A stretch of 64,000 bases of DNA from Marsupella aquatica. Lineage: Eukaryota > Marchantiophyta. Position numbers and translations under genes: made by a program. Under the pieces are notes generated by a model. The model saw only the letters and a program-made list of their open reading frames with translations, searched no databases and was not told the DNA's origin. The stretch covers positions 23,250,001-23,314,000 of the forward strand of contig OZ316891.1 in the NCBI GenBank assembly GCA_973895155.1. The letters run 5' to 3'. Below, in pieces: positions 43,857 through 54,058 of this stretch; within the stretch, counting starts at the first letter, position 1; the number at the start of each line of letters is the position of its first letter.

Positions 43857-44370
43857 GCACTAGAAGAAAACAGGCACTACAACATATTTTGCCCTTTTGC
43901 GAAGCTCATTTGAGTCCGGACACACGTTTGCGATTCCAGATGCTTCAAACCGTTGATGACTCAATACGCATCGCAATTTGCGATACTTGTGGTATCGCAA
44001 CTTTGGTCTTCCATGTGATTTGCATCGCAAACATTTTGCGAACTTTATTGTATCACAATAGTTTGCGAAACTACAGAGATTACAAAACACATTACGAAGG
44101 CTCCACGACCGCTCCGAAAGTCTGAAACCACGGTAACATTAATGATGCAAAACAATTAGTATTGGAGGATGTTTGCGAAAAGGTTAGCTTCAAACAATTT
44201 GCGATGGGTTTGTATGGCAAATGTGCGAAACGATATGGATGGTAAAGGTGGGATGGTCTGGATATCGCAAAATAGTGAAGCGTATAGTATGGAATAATTG
44301 AGAAACGGTTTAAATGGCAGAATTGCGATTTGGTTGGGATTTGTTTAGTTTCGCAAACAGTTCGCAAACG
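43857..44370. mobile_element. Terminus of CACTA-1 with TTTGCGAAA subterminal repeats
   Basis: CACTAGAAGAAAACAGGC at 43857 has the typical CACTA-superfamily terminal sequence (CACTAxxAGAAAA). It is followed, in both orientations, by about 14 copies of TTTGCGAA/TTTGCGAT/ATCGCAA-type motifs up to 44370, the usual form of CACTA subterminal repeats bound by TnpA. The matching opposite terminus was not found. It lies at the 3' side of the - strand Tnp2 gene, which fits a single element running left from there. Confidence 0.7.
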
Positions 44371-44406
44371 TTTATGTTAGACTTGTGTGTGCATCTAGGT
44401 TAGAGT

Positions 44407-44630
44407 TTGAATGGGGGAGGAGGAGGGAGGGAGGTGAAAGGTGAAAGAGGGAGGAAGGGAGTTGGAAGGTGGATGAGGGACGGAGGAAGAAGGGAGTCCA
44501 AAGAGGGTTTACTAAAAATAGGAGAGACTTTAGCGAAGAGGGAGGGAGGAGAAAAAGCTATGGAGTTTTTGGAAGAGGAAGGAGTGTTTGGGTTCAAAGA
44601 GGGAGGAGGGATAAGGGAGGGAGTACCCAT
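44407..44630. repeat. Purine-rich GGGAGGA tract
   Basis: The + strand is a run of G- and A-rich units (GGGAGGAGGAGGGAGGGAGG, GGGAGGAAGGGAG). No protein is supported on either strand. It lies between the CACTA-1 subterminal repeats and the end of the Tnp2 gene. Confidence 0.65.
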
Positions 44631-44774
44631 GTCACTTATATGCATGACCTCTTTTGAAAGTAGGAGTCCAAAATGAAAATACCTACCACACTAATGGTGT
44701 ATGAAATATTAATTAAGAAACAACATGAACAATCCATGATATAGATTTTTGGTTTAAATATCCATAAGTGTCTC

Positions 44775-45880
44775 TCACACTTGGTCACCTTCAATGTCCT
44801 CTACATCTGACACAAAAATAGTGTCTGGCTTGTCTGAAACAATGGAATGAGACCGTGGCACATATGTGATGACAAGTGACCACTCTGGGTCTAAGGGGTA
44901 TGGAACGTAGAAACATTGCTCCAAGTGAGATGGGAAAGTAAATGGCTCTGACGTTTGCCAATGAGATGCTTGAAAACTAGTGGCACTTGTCCTCAACCGT
45001 GTAAACCCACTCTCATCTTGGAGTACAGTGCGATTATTACCAACAAGGTTCACTTTGAACCACTTGCACTTGAAGACATACTCCTCACCTGGGCCCCCAG
45101 CATTATTAATAATGGGCTGGACGTGCGAACGGATGAAGGGTGCAAAAAATCTGATTTGAGATTAATTTTTATAATTGACTTAAAAATATCAAGGGATGTT
45201 TTTATTCAAAGAACCCTTTCTAACTAATATAGGCTTATATAAATGTGACCCAAGTTAATATGCTTCAAGAGGTGATGTAATATGGATGTGACACGCGTCA
45301 CAATAGGATTGGTCCTTGTGGTCACCCTTTATTGGAACATGTGTATATGACATATAATTATGCTTGCAACATCTATGATTCAGAGTAGTTTAGGACTTTG
45401 GAGCTTTTGAACCCTGACTACCCTGCCCTGTGGTTCAAAAATGCCCCAAAGTTGAAGTTTGGGGTTAAAGGGTCACGAAAACAAAAATGTATGTACCCAA
45501 AACCCTTCCAAAACACTCCCGTCAGTTTTAGAACCGTTTGCACATGATGAGTTTATAACTTTTCAAGGCTTTCATAAATGGTGTAAAATGTGAAATTATA
45601 ATATCTCAAAGGGGCAGATTTATTCTCCAAAATTAAGTTTTTAAGAATAACAAGAAAATTTTTTATAGGCTTCCAAAAATAATAAGGGGTACTAGGGAGG
45701 GGGGTGTACGCACGTATACCTCTTTAGTTTACAAAGGCTGGGGGCCCAAGGACTCCTCAAACTTAGATTGGTTGTCATATGAGACCACCAAAATCTCCTC
45801 TATCTTCCCATAGTGTGGCACAACATCACGAACAATGTTCCTATCATGTCGGCTACTCCGGGAGTCCTGACAAAACTGCC
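44775..45880 (-). pseudogene. CACTA-1 Tnp2 gene, 3' exons with DUF4216-like domain
   Basis: Two coding segments. The first, 45880-45730, reads RNIVRDVVPHYGKIEEILVV and SYDNQSKFEESL. The second, about 45140-44775, reads YVFKCKWFKVNLVGNNRTVL and CFYVPYPLDPEWSLVI. This order (YYG...I..L.Y, then F.C.W, V.L, FY) matches the DUF4216-like domain at the C-terminus of plant CACTA Tnp2 proteins. About 590 bp of AT-rich sequence separates them, longer than needed, so an insertion or decay is possible. A Ser/Asp/Glu tail ends at 44775. Confidence 0.6.
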
Positions 45881-46093
45881 CTTGAACTCCACAATCAAAA
45901 GTACGAGCCTCTTCTCATCAAGGGAAGAAATCCTGAAATTAACAAGACCCATATATTGTTACTACTACACAAAAAACACTAATCATGTTATGAGGAACCT
46001 TTCATACCAAAAGAGAAAAACACACTTATCTTAAGTAAAATGATTACTATATCTTAAGTAGTAGTACATGAATATGGAAAACAAGGTTAGGAA

Positions 46094-48761
46094 CTAGTGA
46101 AACCTGAAGTGTCTCCCTTGGGTCCACATGGCCGTCTTGGATGTTACCACTCTCAAAGGGCCATGAACAATGGTCCGAATGTCATTTGTCATAGTAGGAA
46201 ACTGTGAGACATCTCCTCCTTGTGCCAAAATGCCATCCAACTCAACCAACTTTTCCTTCATAAACTCATGCAACTTAGGAAAAATCCTTGCCCTTTGACT
46301 CATTCTTTTGGCATTGTCATAAAACTCCCTCCATTCATCCATGACATTGCTATTACTCAACATGAATGTATTCAACTGTGTCCACTCTGTTGATGTAAGC
46401 ATGCGTGTTTTTGTTGCTCCTGTTAAACGGTCCTCCTCCTCTTGCCTCTCCTCCATCCAAGTACGTGGTAAAGTCCGATCAATGGTGGCCAAGATGTTAC
46501 TACAATAAAACATGCTCTTTGCAGCCAAGTATCCTGTAGCTATGCTTCCCTCCACTCGTGCACGGTTACGTACATAAGCCTTCAAGACTGACATGTAACG
46601 CTCAAGCCAGTACATCCATCGACAATGAACTGGACCAGCAATGGCAACCTCCCTCACAAGATGCACAAGTAAATGAACCTGACAATCAAAGGAAGGAGGG
46701 AGGGCCTTCTCCAACTTGCAAACCACCTCAGCTGCCAATACCTCCATTCCAGGAATCTCTTCCACATATATCTCCTTTGAGCATATCCATCTCAACAAAC
46801 GACCCAATGACCAAATGGCATCTTGCACTTCTTTGGTCCCCAACCCTATAATTGCCACTGGCAATATATGCTACAATAAGCGGTGATAGTCATGTGTCTT
46901 GAGATACCGTGGCCATTTGTGATTGTCCTCCATCCCAAAAGCTTTCCTCAAATTGGCACCATAGCCTGTAGGAAACCGCATCTCCCCTATACGATTCCGG
47001 AATTCACGTCTTTGGCCAACACTAAGCACCCAAGGAGCAGAAGGATGATGTTCCAAACCTGTGGCAGGATCAACTTGTACCCATACATCTGGATGCATTT
47101 CCAACTCTTCACATGCCTCCCTGAAGTTAGTGTCCTTCTCCCCATAAAAATGAGCTATCAACGCCTTCCCCACATTTCCCTCTATGTGCGTGGGGTCTAA
47201 AAGATGGCGGATCTTCAACTCTGACCAATAGGGCAAACTGGCTAGTATACTCCACCTCGTCAACCCAGTACCATCAAAGGTGAGGGGATCATCAGGGTCT
47301 GCCACCCTATCAGCTAGTGACTTCCAATGCCCAAAAGTTGTTGGTTCCGGAATTTCCCGCATATCACCAAGGGGCATGTCAAAGGAGGAAAATAAAAGTG
47401 GGTCAGACCTCATCTCATGCCCCATCGGAAGAAACTTTGTATGCCCAATGTAAACAATCTTCCTAAGCCATGGGGACCAAATTGCCATATCTTGCAATTG
47501 TGGACCACAGGTGGAGCAAGCTTTGTACCCCTGAGTTTGCAATCCAGAGACAAAGCCAAACCCTGGTTACACCAAAAATAAAACCAGACTAAATGTTAGG
47601 GTTGTCACATGACAAACAAGTATATTAAAGAGCATATCAAAGAAGGGTGGCATATGGTCAAAAAGTCATCTTACCAAGATAGTCATGCATTGTCCAACAA
47701 ACTACCCCTCTCAATTTAAATACACGTGGAATGCCTCATGTATTTTTCCTGCCATCATATGCCCACACTCCACCCCACAGTTTTTGGAGTTCTCCAATCA
47801 ATAGTGCCAAATAAGTGTCAAAGTTCTTCACCTTTTTTGGACCTGGAATAATCAAAGACAGCAAGAGGAACCCCTTCTTCATGGATAGCCATGGTGGAAG
47901 GTTGTAATTCATAACAACCATAGGCCAAACTGATGTAGGTCTTCCCTTGCCTCCAAGGGCATGAGGACTAACCCCATCAGATGCCAATCCCAACCTCACA
48001 TGACGAGGATCATGTGCAAAGTCTGGCCATGTTTCCTCAATATGTTTGACTGCAGGAGAGTCAATTGGCAACCGCATAACACCAGGCTCTGATCGATGAG
48101 TCTTATGCCATACCATCAACTCTGCCAAATCAGAACACCTGTACATGTGCAACAACCGAGGAATGATGGGAAACCAACGAACAGCTTTTCTTGGCACCTT
48201 CTTTGTAATCATGTTGGGGTCATACCGTGGCTCATGACATTCAGTACACTGTGTCTTCTTCTCATCGGCCCCATGAAATAACATGCAATCATTCACACAT
48301 GCATGAATGATATGATATTCCATGCCAATTGATGAGAGAACACGCTTGGCCTCCTTCCAAGTTCCTGGCAACACATTGCCAGAAGGTAACATAAGGTCAT
48401 GGCAAAGTGCAAACATATCAGATAACAAGGCATTGCTTGCCTTGTGTTTGGCCTGTAGATTCATCAACCCCAAGATAGCAGAAAGATGACTCAAACGAGC
48501 ACCCTCATAGATAGGAGTTCGGGCATGTTCCTCTGCTTCCTCCCATTGGCGCTGTCCCTTGGGGGTATGTCTTGGTCGTGGATCATTGGGGGGCACATGA
48601 CCTCCTTGATCAGCAGACACCTCAGCATCATCACCAGGGACATCAACACCAAACCAATCAACCATAAAATCATCCATGGCTCTATCTTGGTCATCAATAA
48701 CCTGTTCATATGTTCTAGGTAGATTGCGATCAGGGTTGTTGCTTCCACTGTCACTTGACAC
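46094..48761 (-). pseudogene. CACTA-1 Tnp2 transposase
   Basis: Exons 48761-47675 and 47562-46094 are joined by a 112-bp intron in correct phase (MHDYLG then FGFVSG). The order is an acidic N-terminus, the tnp2 domain (RWFPIIPRLLHMYRC, SDGVSPHALGG, GLQTQGYKACSTCGP, LDPTHIEGNVGK, KTHDYHRLL), then a DUF4218-like region (LVHLVREVAIAGPVHCRWMYW, RVEGSIATGY). Two in-frame stops break it: TGA at 47736-47738 (NT-stop-GIPRVFKLRG, Arg expected) and TAG at 46871-46873 (RLL-stop-HILP; CACTA-2 has Gln). Both fit single C-to-T changes. It would cut and join CACTA ends in the nucleus. Confidence 0.85.
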
Positions 48762-48779
48762 AACTACATTATCAGGACT

Positions 48780-49080
48780 TTTTACGTGTTACATGAAGAC
48801 GTTAAGCCCGACGTCTCCTTGCTGCTAAAGAAAGGCGACATACTCGACGTGAATGACGACACGTTTTGTACGAAGTAACAAAGGTTACAGTTTACATCGT
48901 CCAAAACTACGTTACATACGTCAGTCCATACTACGTTACATATTAACATCGTAAATAAAGACGTTATTCTGGACGCAGATTGAACAGGGAAATCAGCTGA
49001 TAACATCGTTTAAAACGATGTTAATTTCAGATTACGTAGTTTGTGACTTTGTTAATGATGAGTCTGTCCAAGACGTATGA
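48780..49080. repeat. Array of ACGACGTTA/AACATCGT motifs, CACTA-1 Tnp2 5' side
   Basis: At least 12 short motifs in both orientations, such as GACGTTA, ACGTTACATA, AACATCGTTTAAAACGATGTTA (the last is an inverted pair, 48994-49015 area) and GACGTTATT. They lie immediately upstream of the Tnp2 start at 48761. The same motif forms arrays at 50215-50430, 51825-52040 and 54905-55160. Confidence 0.7.
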
Positions 49081-49377
49081 GTAGTTAGTCGTGTGAGGCT
49101 TGGTAAAAATGGTGTTAACGAGAACGTTTGAAAATAGTACCAAGAATGGAGAGACGTGAATGGAGTGCCGTTTGTGGTAAACATTAATCTTGTATGGAAC
49201 ATCCTTCCAGGCTACCTTAGTTGGGTGGGCTTTAGGTTTAGGTTCATATACACACGGAATACACATAAAATAGACATATGAAGTCCGGAATGCCACTATA
49301 AATGGGTGGCGTCAAAAGTTTGTGCCAAAAATGTACAAAATGCAGGTGGACATCCACATAGTCATGCATGGTATACC

Positions 49378-50191
<814 letters not shown>

Positions 50192-50214
50192 TGCAGGAAA
50201 TTGGAGAACGTCGT

Positions 50215-50434
50215 CACCATCGTCGTTAACTACAATGTACCTAACGACGTTTTATAATTAACGTCGTCCAAGACAAGGTATATAGTGAAACTCCAATATT
50301 AACGATGTAGAAAAGATGTTAATTAAATGTAACGTTGCGAGAGACGACGTTAGGTAGGATGAACGTAGGGGGTCTAGACGTTAAATTTAGAACTTGCGAC
50401 GTTAGAGGAGAAAAACGACGTTAATTCAATGTTC
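50215..50434. repeat. ACGACGTTA array inside an intron of the TnpA-like gene
   Basis: About 11 motifs: CGTCGTTAAC, TAACGACGTT, TTAACGTCGTCC, TTAACGATGT, GATGTTAA, GTAACGTTGC, GACGACGTTAGG, GACGTTAA, GCGACGTTAG and ACGACGTTAA. The intron runs from the donor GTAAGT near 50491 (after WRGFLATY) to the acceptor CTGCAG at about 50192, so the array is entirely intronic. Confidence 0.8.
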
Positions 50435-51700
50435 TCACCGCAGCGGCCGAAGCATGAACAAGTTGTGCTTTGAAGAGGGTGGGGGACTTACATAGGTTGC
50501 AAGGAAGCCTCGCCATCCTCCCTGGCCCCAGAAATTGGTCACACGCAGGCGGCCATTTGATTTGCGGGCTGCAGCAGCTTTGTCCCCCATGTGCACTCGC
50601 TTGCCTACTGGGGTGTCAGGTGCTGCTTCCAACTCAGCCACGATCAACTTGAAGTCGGCGTCGCTCATTCCTTCTGGTTTCAGGTATTGCTCTGTCCTTG
50701 GGCATCTCATTTTTTGAACCTTGTTTCTCCATCTAAACCTCCGATCTGCAAGGTAGCCTACAATCTTTTGTCTGATGTGCCTATAGTCTATTTCACGGCC
50801 GTTCCTAAACCCAGCTTGCACATCGTTCAGGAGGAGCTGAAACTTCTTTGGGTTCTGCGCGAGATCCTTCCAAGTTGTCCAACCAGGACAGTGCTTGGCA
50901 CAACACGTCTGCACTCGATTTGTGAGGGCATTCTCATCCAGAACATCCGGCCTAGCATCAAACGCATCCAAGGTGATGGTTGGGAGTTGTCTCGACTCAC
51001 AGCAGTAGTTACCGGTCGCGCAGGAGAAGGTTGTCACTTCTTGTGGGAGTGACGTTCACGCTGAGGTGAGTACCTCTCTCTTTTGTCTGCCCTTGCATCT
51101 CCCTCTGTTCTTCTTCTTTTGTATGTACCTCTACTGTGTGGATCTGCATCTCTATACTCCTTCCCTTTCCCCTTCCGTCTTCTCTCATCAAGGCTGCTAT
51201 TGCTGTTGTGTGTTCTATCACGATGCCTCCTCCGCCTGCGAGAGTCCCGATCCTGATCAGGCTGGAATCTGTCATGTGCTACCCGGACCACACTCTTGAT
51301 TGGGGTCCCACTAGGTGCCTGAGAATCAAGCTGCATTCCATTGAAGGCAGGATCGTCCCACCCATCATCTAGTAGGGACGGGAAGGAGTTTAGAGCATCG
51401 ACCGAAGGCCCCCCATCCTCCCCCAAGAGCGTTGCATTCTCAGTTTCCACATAATCATCGAGGGTAGGAGCATTGGCCTCTATATTTTCCAGGTACTCCA
51501 GAAACTGAGACTCCTTGCTTCCTTTTCCTCCCAAGAACTTCCAACTTTGGTTGAAAGCATGTATCAGCAAATGTGTCGATTGCATAGCTTTACGCACCTT
51601 TTCTAACTCCCCTGGATCATCCATAGCCACCAAGTCTGCATCAAAATCTCCACTGGAAGGGAGATAGCCTGGATGAGCCATAGTCATTCACTATTAAGAT
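50435..51700 (-). CDS. CACTA-1 TnpA-like gene, 5' exons
   Basis: The start MAHPGYLPSSGDFDADLVAM at about 51681 is followed by an acidic segment (LDDYVETENATLLGEDG) and an Arg/Ser/Asp-rich domain to about 51060. After a frame change or short intron near 51035 comes a domain (51000-50491) with WTTWKDLAQNPKKFQLLLND, FRWRNKVQKMRCP, EGMSDADFKLIVAELE and RVTNFWGQGGWRGFLATY. This resembles the plant transposase (Ptta/En/Spm, Transposase_24-like) domain. TnpA-type proteins bind subterminal repeats and help transposition or reduce element methylation. Confidence 0.5.
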
Positions 51701-51824
51701 AGGAGGTCGAGAGGGGGAGAGGGGAAGTGTTGAATGTTGAATGTGAGTCACATTCAAGTCACTTCCCGATGTTTTGTTAGAGGAAAACAGCCGTAGCCCA
51801 CAAACCTTGGAGACCCGCCGTTAC

Positions 51825-52040
51825 CCTAATTTAACGTCATTAATCACAACGTTAACCAGGAGTGTAGGGTTTAGCGGCGACGTTACATATAATTACGTCA
51901 TACCTAACGACGTTAACTTATTAAGTACGTCGTACATTATTACATAAACTAAATTCGGCAACCTCCCCACAACCTAAAAAACGACGTTAAGTTTAGGGGA
52001 ACGTCGTGTGGATGGACGTTAGTTTGGTTAACGTAGCGGG
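51825..52040. promoter_or_regulatory. ACGACGTTA array between divergent CACTA genes
   Basis: About 12 motifs (TTAACGTCAT, CAACGTTAAC, GCGACGTTAC, TTACGTCATAC, TAACGACGTTAAC, TACGTCGTAC, ACGACGTTAAG, AACGTCGTG, GGACGTTAG, TTAACGTAG) fill the space between the TnpA-like start on the - strand (about 51690) and the CACTA-2 start on the + strand (about 52090). Known CACTA subterminal arrays overlap promoters; this one may mark the junction of two elements or a shared promoter. Confidence 0.65.
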
Positions 52041-52069
52041 ATACGTTTATGCTTGGGGTTTAATATGTT

Positions 52070-52723
52070 GTGGGGGCCTTTGTAAATTTGATCACAGGGG
52101 ACATGGCAACCTATGCATTGGACCATGATGGGGGCAGGCATCATCGGCACAGATACCATCATCATCATAGGGGGACGTATGATGAGTCGGATAGGCAAAG
52201 GGATGACTCGTGTGACGATGACAATGAGCATGGCGGTAGTTCTCACCGACATAGACACCATCATCGGCATAAGGGGAGTTCAGCTTCATCGGGCTATAGG
52301 AGCAATGATGAGCGGCAGAGGAGGAGGGATGATGAGGGAGGGAGGAGGAGGGATGACTCATCCTATGAGGACCATGGTGGGGGTACTTACACCCGACGCA
52401 GAGATGACCATCATCATAGGGGGAGGGACGACCTATCGGACCGGGAGAGAGATTACTCACCAGACATGTATGATCGATCTAGGCGTCACCGATCCAGGCG
52501 TCGTCGACGCAGACATGGTTCCGACGGTAGGAGAGGCCGGAGCCCCCATCATGCTGATGGATTTGGAGAGGCCATGGCTGCTCTTTAGGGGATTGGGCCA
52601 ATTCGCAAGATGCCTTGCCCTTGCAGACGATGCAAGGGTGTTGTCTTACACGAGAGGACCACTGTCCTTAGCCATTTAGGGATCCATGGTCGTTACACCC
52701 CCCCGACCCGAGAGGTAATACAA
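52070..52723 (+). pseudogene. CACTA-2 N-terminal exon: Arg/Asp/His-rich region and CxC zinc finger
   Basis: From an ATG near 52103 the frame is rich in His, Arg, Asp and Ser (HRHRYHHHHRGTYDESDR), then Arg-rich (RRHRSRRRRRRHG). A TAG at 52586-52588 interrupts the frame. After it, in the same frame, comes PIRKMPCPCRRCKGVVLHER followed by TVLSHLGIHGRYTPP, the pattern CPCxxC...HL...G....Y of the transposase-associated zinc finger at the N-terminus of plant CACTA proteins. The exon ends at a phase-0 donor (GAG|GTAATA) near 52719. An alternative start at MPCPC would avoid the stop. Confidence 0.55.
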
Positions 52724-52818
52724 TTTTGTTGGGTATTGCAATTATGATAACATCTCCTTCCTTGAATTGTTTTTTGATTGTCATATTCTGAACTTGTTTT
52801 GGTGAACATGTGGAACAG

Positions 52819-53889
52819 ATTCCTGTTGTAGTGCGATCTTCGCCTGTGGACCGCTTGAGAGACATTGCATATCGTGCACTCGCACCACTCGTCCATCCAT
52901 CCGATTTGCCAGCCACATTGAGGGAGATAGACCGTGTATTTCGGAGGAGGAGGAGAGTGTTTAGGATGCACCCTATTGAGAGGGGAGTAGTGGTGACCAC
53001 TAGACCCCGATCGATTGAGTCCCGTCCACCTAGGATTGTTCCGCCCCAATGCCCTTTTCTTGATGCATCCGTGTCCCGGGCACCGAGACAGTTGCGAGGG
53101 AGAGCCTTGGACATCTTAAAGGACTCCTTCCCAGCCCAGTTTGGACTCCCTATGGACCTCCCGCTTCGGGAGCCTATTATAGTTTGGGACCGCCCATGGG
53201 TCATCCTCCCCTCCACATTGGGGACTCATGTAGGACTTGGAGTATTTGCTCTTGTGGATATCGTGGTCCCTACCGGTTGTGCACCCGATGATTTGCCTCA
53301 GTTGTTTCCATTCTATGGGCCCAAGTATTCGGCGGCAAGATGGCGCATCTTGTCCCGACAGTGCCCAACCTTTAGTCGATATGGCATGTCACTAAAGTTG
53401 GACCCTAGGTATGCTCAATTGATGGTTACCCACCTTGCACGGGGAACTTGGCGGGTTACATCAATAGCACTATTGGTTCTCGGCGTTCAGGGTTTAGGCC
53501 AAATGCTGAGTGGCACGAGTTCCATGACCTCGAGGGGGTCACTTCCATGGAAGTGGCATATCATGTGCGACGAAGTATAGGGCCATTTAAATGGTTTTGG
53601 CGGAAGACTTATTAAGTCTTCTATGGAAATATAGGGTTGTTTAATTGCAAAATGCATACGTGTCATCACATGATTGGTGTCGTACAACTTTCTAGAAAGT
53701 GACTTAGGGGGGTCATAAATGACCCAAACCGTCGCACGTGATGTATGACCCTTCATATACTGATCCCCCCGAGTCCATGACCAGAGTCACCCTCGTTTGC
53801 CTGTAGCATGCACGCATTACATCTTGACACATGCTACCCGCACCATTAGAGCAGGGGAAGAGATTCTCGTAGATTATGATTGGCATTGA
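52819..53889 (+). pseudogene. SET-domain exon within CACTA-2, interrupted by a MITE
   Basis: The exon begins after an acceptor (GAACAG, 52818) in phase 0 with the zinc-finger exon. It runs IPVVVRSSPVDRLRDIAYRA, then an Arg-rich linker. A SET-like domain follows: GTHVGLGVFALVDIVV (start strand), GNLAGYINSTIGS...RPNAEWHEFHD (the N-H-S region, with Ser in place of His) and, beyond a 245-bp MITE (53529-53773), RLPVACTHYILTHATRTIRAGEEILVDYDWH with the GEExxxDY motif, then a stop at 53887-53889. One frame change is needed near 53440 (LARG/TGNLAG). SET proteins transfer methyl groups to lysine; the altered N-H motif makes activity uncertain. Confidence 0.6.
53529..53773. mobile_element. hAT-like MITE, copy 5
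   Basis: A 245-bp element with ends CTCGAGGGGGTCACTTCC and, inverted, CTCGGGGGGATCAGT, flanked by perfect 8-bp duplications TCCATGAC (53521-53528 and 53774-53781). The left 60 bp match 7534-7861 closely. It lies in the SET exon between EFHD and the rest, and its removal with one duplication restores the SET frame there. Confidence 0.9.
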
Positions 53890-54058
53890 TGTTTACATGT
53901 GTACATGACATATTCATTATGGGGTGACCCTTGCATTTTTCATTATTGATGTTTCACTGTAAGCTTTATCACATAAACCCTTTCTCTAATTGTTATTTGT
54001 CATTGCATATTGAAAACTCTAGGATGGTGTACATATTACTCCCACACCTCACCCATCA
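53890..54058. other. Short spacer between SET exon and Tnp2 N-terminus
   Basis: About 170 bp of AT-rich non-coding sequence. Whether the SET unit and the following Tnp2 unit are one transcript or two cannot be told; the stop after DYDWH suggests two genes. Confidence 0.35.

Noticed and set aside
51689-51694. CACTA at 51689 as a terminus of CACTA-1
   Set aside because: The following bases (TTAAGATAGG) do not match the terminus at 43857 and no duplication or inverted partner is present.
52113-52679. A 188-codon + strand ORF in a second frame over the CACTA-2 N-terminus
   Set aside because: The other frame leads to the CPCRRC zinc finger and splices in phase; this frame is Met/Gly/Ile-biased and has no similarity.
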